NCBI GenBank assembly: GCA_022013235.1
Contig: JAKLQR010000205.1
Coordinates: 1 to 5,611, forward strand
DNA from: Thermodesulfovibrionales bacterium
Lineage (GTDB): Bacteria > Nitrospirota > Thermodesulfovibrionia > Thermodesulfovibrionales > SM23-35
DNA: 5,611 nt
Direction of reading: 5' to 3'
Part shown: positions 5,238 through 5,611 of the stretch, piece after piece
Layout of the letters: each line of letters opens with the position of its first letter
Position numbering within the stretch: the stretch's first letter is position 1
The notes under the pieces: model-generated
Databases searched by the model: none
Seen by the model: the letters and a program-made list of their open reading frames with translations, nothing else
What the model was told of the DNA's origin: nothing
Made by a program: the position numbers and the translations under genes

Positions 5238-5611
5238 TTAGGCCGCCTGTGGGGTCTTTTTGGCCGCTGCAGCAAACATTTCGGCAGCATTGAATGTGCC
5301 GTCGATAGCCTGAACAGGGCACCGTGCAGTACAGATGCCGCACCCGATGCATTTTGTCTGGTCGATGGTATGTAGTTTTTTCAATTCTCCCGAAGGGGCA
5401 TCGACCGGACATACTTTCACGCAAATCAGGCATCCAATACAGTGATCTTTTATATACGCCTTCGGTCTCTGCGGAATAAAATCCCTGACAGCCTTTGTAG
5501 GGCATTTTCTCACACAGAGTCCGCATACTTTGCATCTGTCAAGGTCGATCTTCGAAAGATTATTCTCTATTGAAGGAGCATCAAAACGACAGACCTCTAC
5601 ACAGATTCAAC
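5238..5611 (-). CDS. C-terminal part of an RnfB-like 4Fe-4S polyferredoxin, with in-frame TGA near the edge
   Basis: Carries several [4Fe-4S] clusters for electron transfer. From 5606 down to the TAA at 5240-5238 the frame encodes, in order, the end of one cluster motif (CVEVC), CKVCGLCVRKC (5534-5502), CIGCLICVKVC and CIGCGICTARC. The linkers (FDAPSIENNLSKIDLD, CPTKAV, RPKAYIKDHC, SGELKKLHTIDQ) closely follow the order I know from the C-terminal region of RnfB, the ferredoxin-rich subunit of the Rnf ion-pumping complex. The end is a short Ala/Lys-rich tail. The only start codon inside the open frame is GTG 5513, which lies within a cluster motif and lacks a ribosome site, so it is unlikely. 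One codon before CVEVC the frame has TGA (5609-5607), at a variable position between two expected cluster cysteines. The gene therefore probably extends beyond the window and is either broken there or contains a sequence error. HdrA- or NuoI-like ferredoxins are less likely alternatives. Confidence 0.75.

Noticed and set aside
5607..5609. TGA read as glycine (genetic code 25) or as selenocysteine
   Set aside because: The kinase and Nudix genes both end at TGA with normal gene boundaries, so TGA is a stop here. The TGA is not at a cysteine ligand position. A GGTCTG sequence lies only 11 bases downstream, closer than usual for a bacterial SECIS loop, and has no good stem.

Overview
The window looks like ordinary chromosomal DNA from a free-living, probably anaerobic bacterium. 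It carries housekeeping genes, a cytosolic two-component sensor and part of an RnfB-like electron-transfer protein, with moderate GC and short, promoter-bearing intergenic gaps. The RnfB-like tail, the small 'LGxRKPPVIPFL' TPR protein, the TyrZ-type tyrosyl-tRNA synthetase and a 'GTCATTCC...GGAATGAC' palindromic intergenic element would fit Nitrospirota or a deltaproteobacterial lineage. That placement is an inference from memory of similar genes and is not proven here.

Layout: (1) 1-368, plus strand: the C-terminal part of a SlyD-like FKBP prolyl isomerase, cut by the left edge. (2) 369-752: no convincing gene. This stretch holds an 11-bp tandem repeat, a good intrinsic terminator (499-530), an 11-bp-stem hairpin (540-571) and a possible promoter for the next gene. 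(3) 753-1196, plus: a small TPR protein. (4) 1197-1492: two palindromic elements, including a nested inverted repeat of about 167 bp, then a promoter-like sequence almost touching the tyrS start codon. (5) 1493-2698, plus: complete tyrosyl-tRNA synthetase. (6) 2685-3251, minus: a NUDT5-like Nudix hydrolase whose 3' end overlaps tyrS tail-to-tail by 14 bp. (7) 3248-5062, minus: a soluble double-GAF histidine kinase, translationally coupled (GTGA overlap) to the Nudix gene and served by a near-consensus promoter at 5104-5132. (8) 5238-5611, minus: the C-terminal part of an RnfB-like polyferredoxin, interrupted by an in-frame TGA right at the window edge.

The kinase and Nudix genes clearly form one operon: the kinase reads a small ligand through its GAF domains and the hydrolase probably cleaves an ADP-ribose-like nucleotide. 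The other genes are apparently independent transcription units. I see no mobile element with a transposase, no CRISPR array, no tRNA or rRNA, and no clear new multi-gene system. The points most worth checking are the in-frame TGA in the ferredoxin, the kinase-Nudix coupling with its altered kinase G1 box, the nested palindrome before tyrS, and the apparently leaderless starts of tyrS and the TPR gene.
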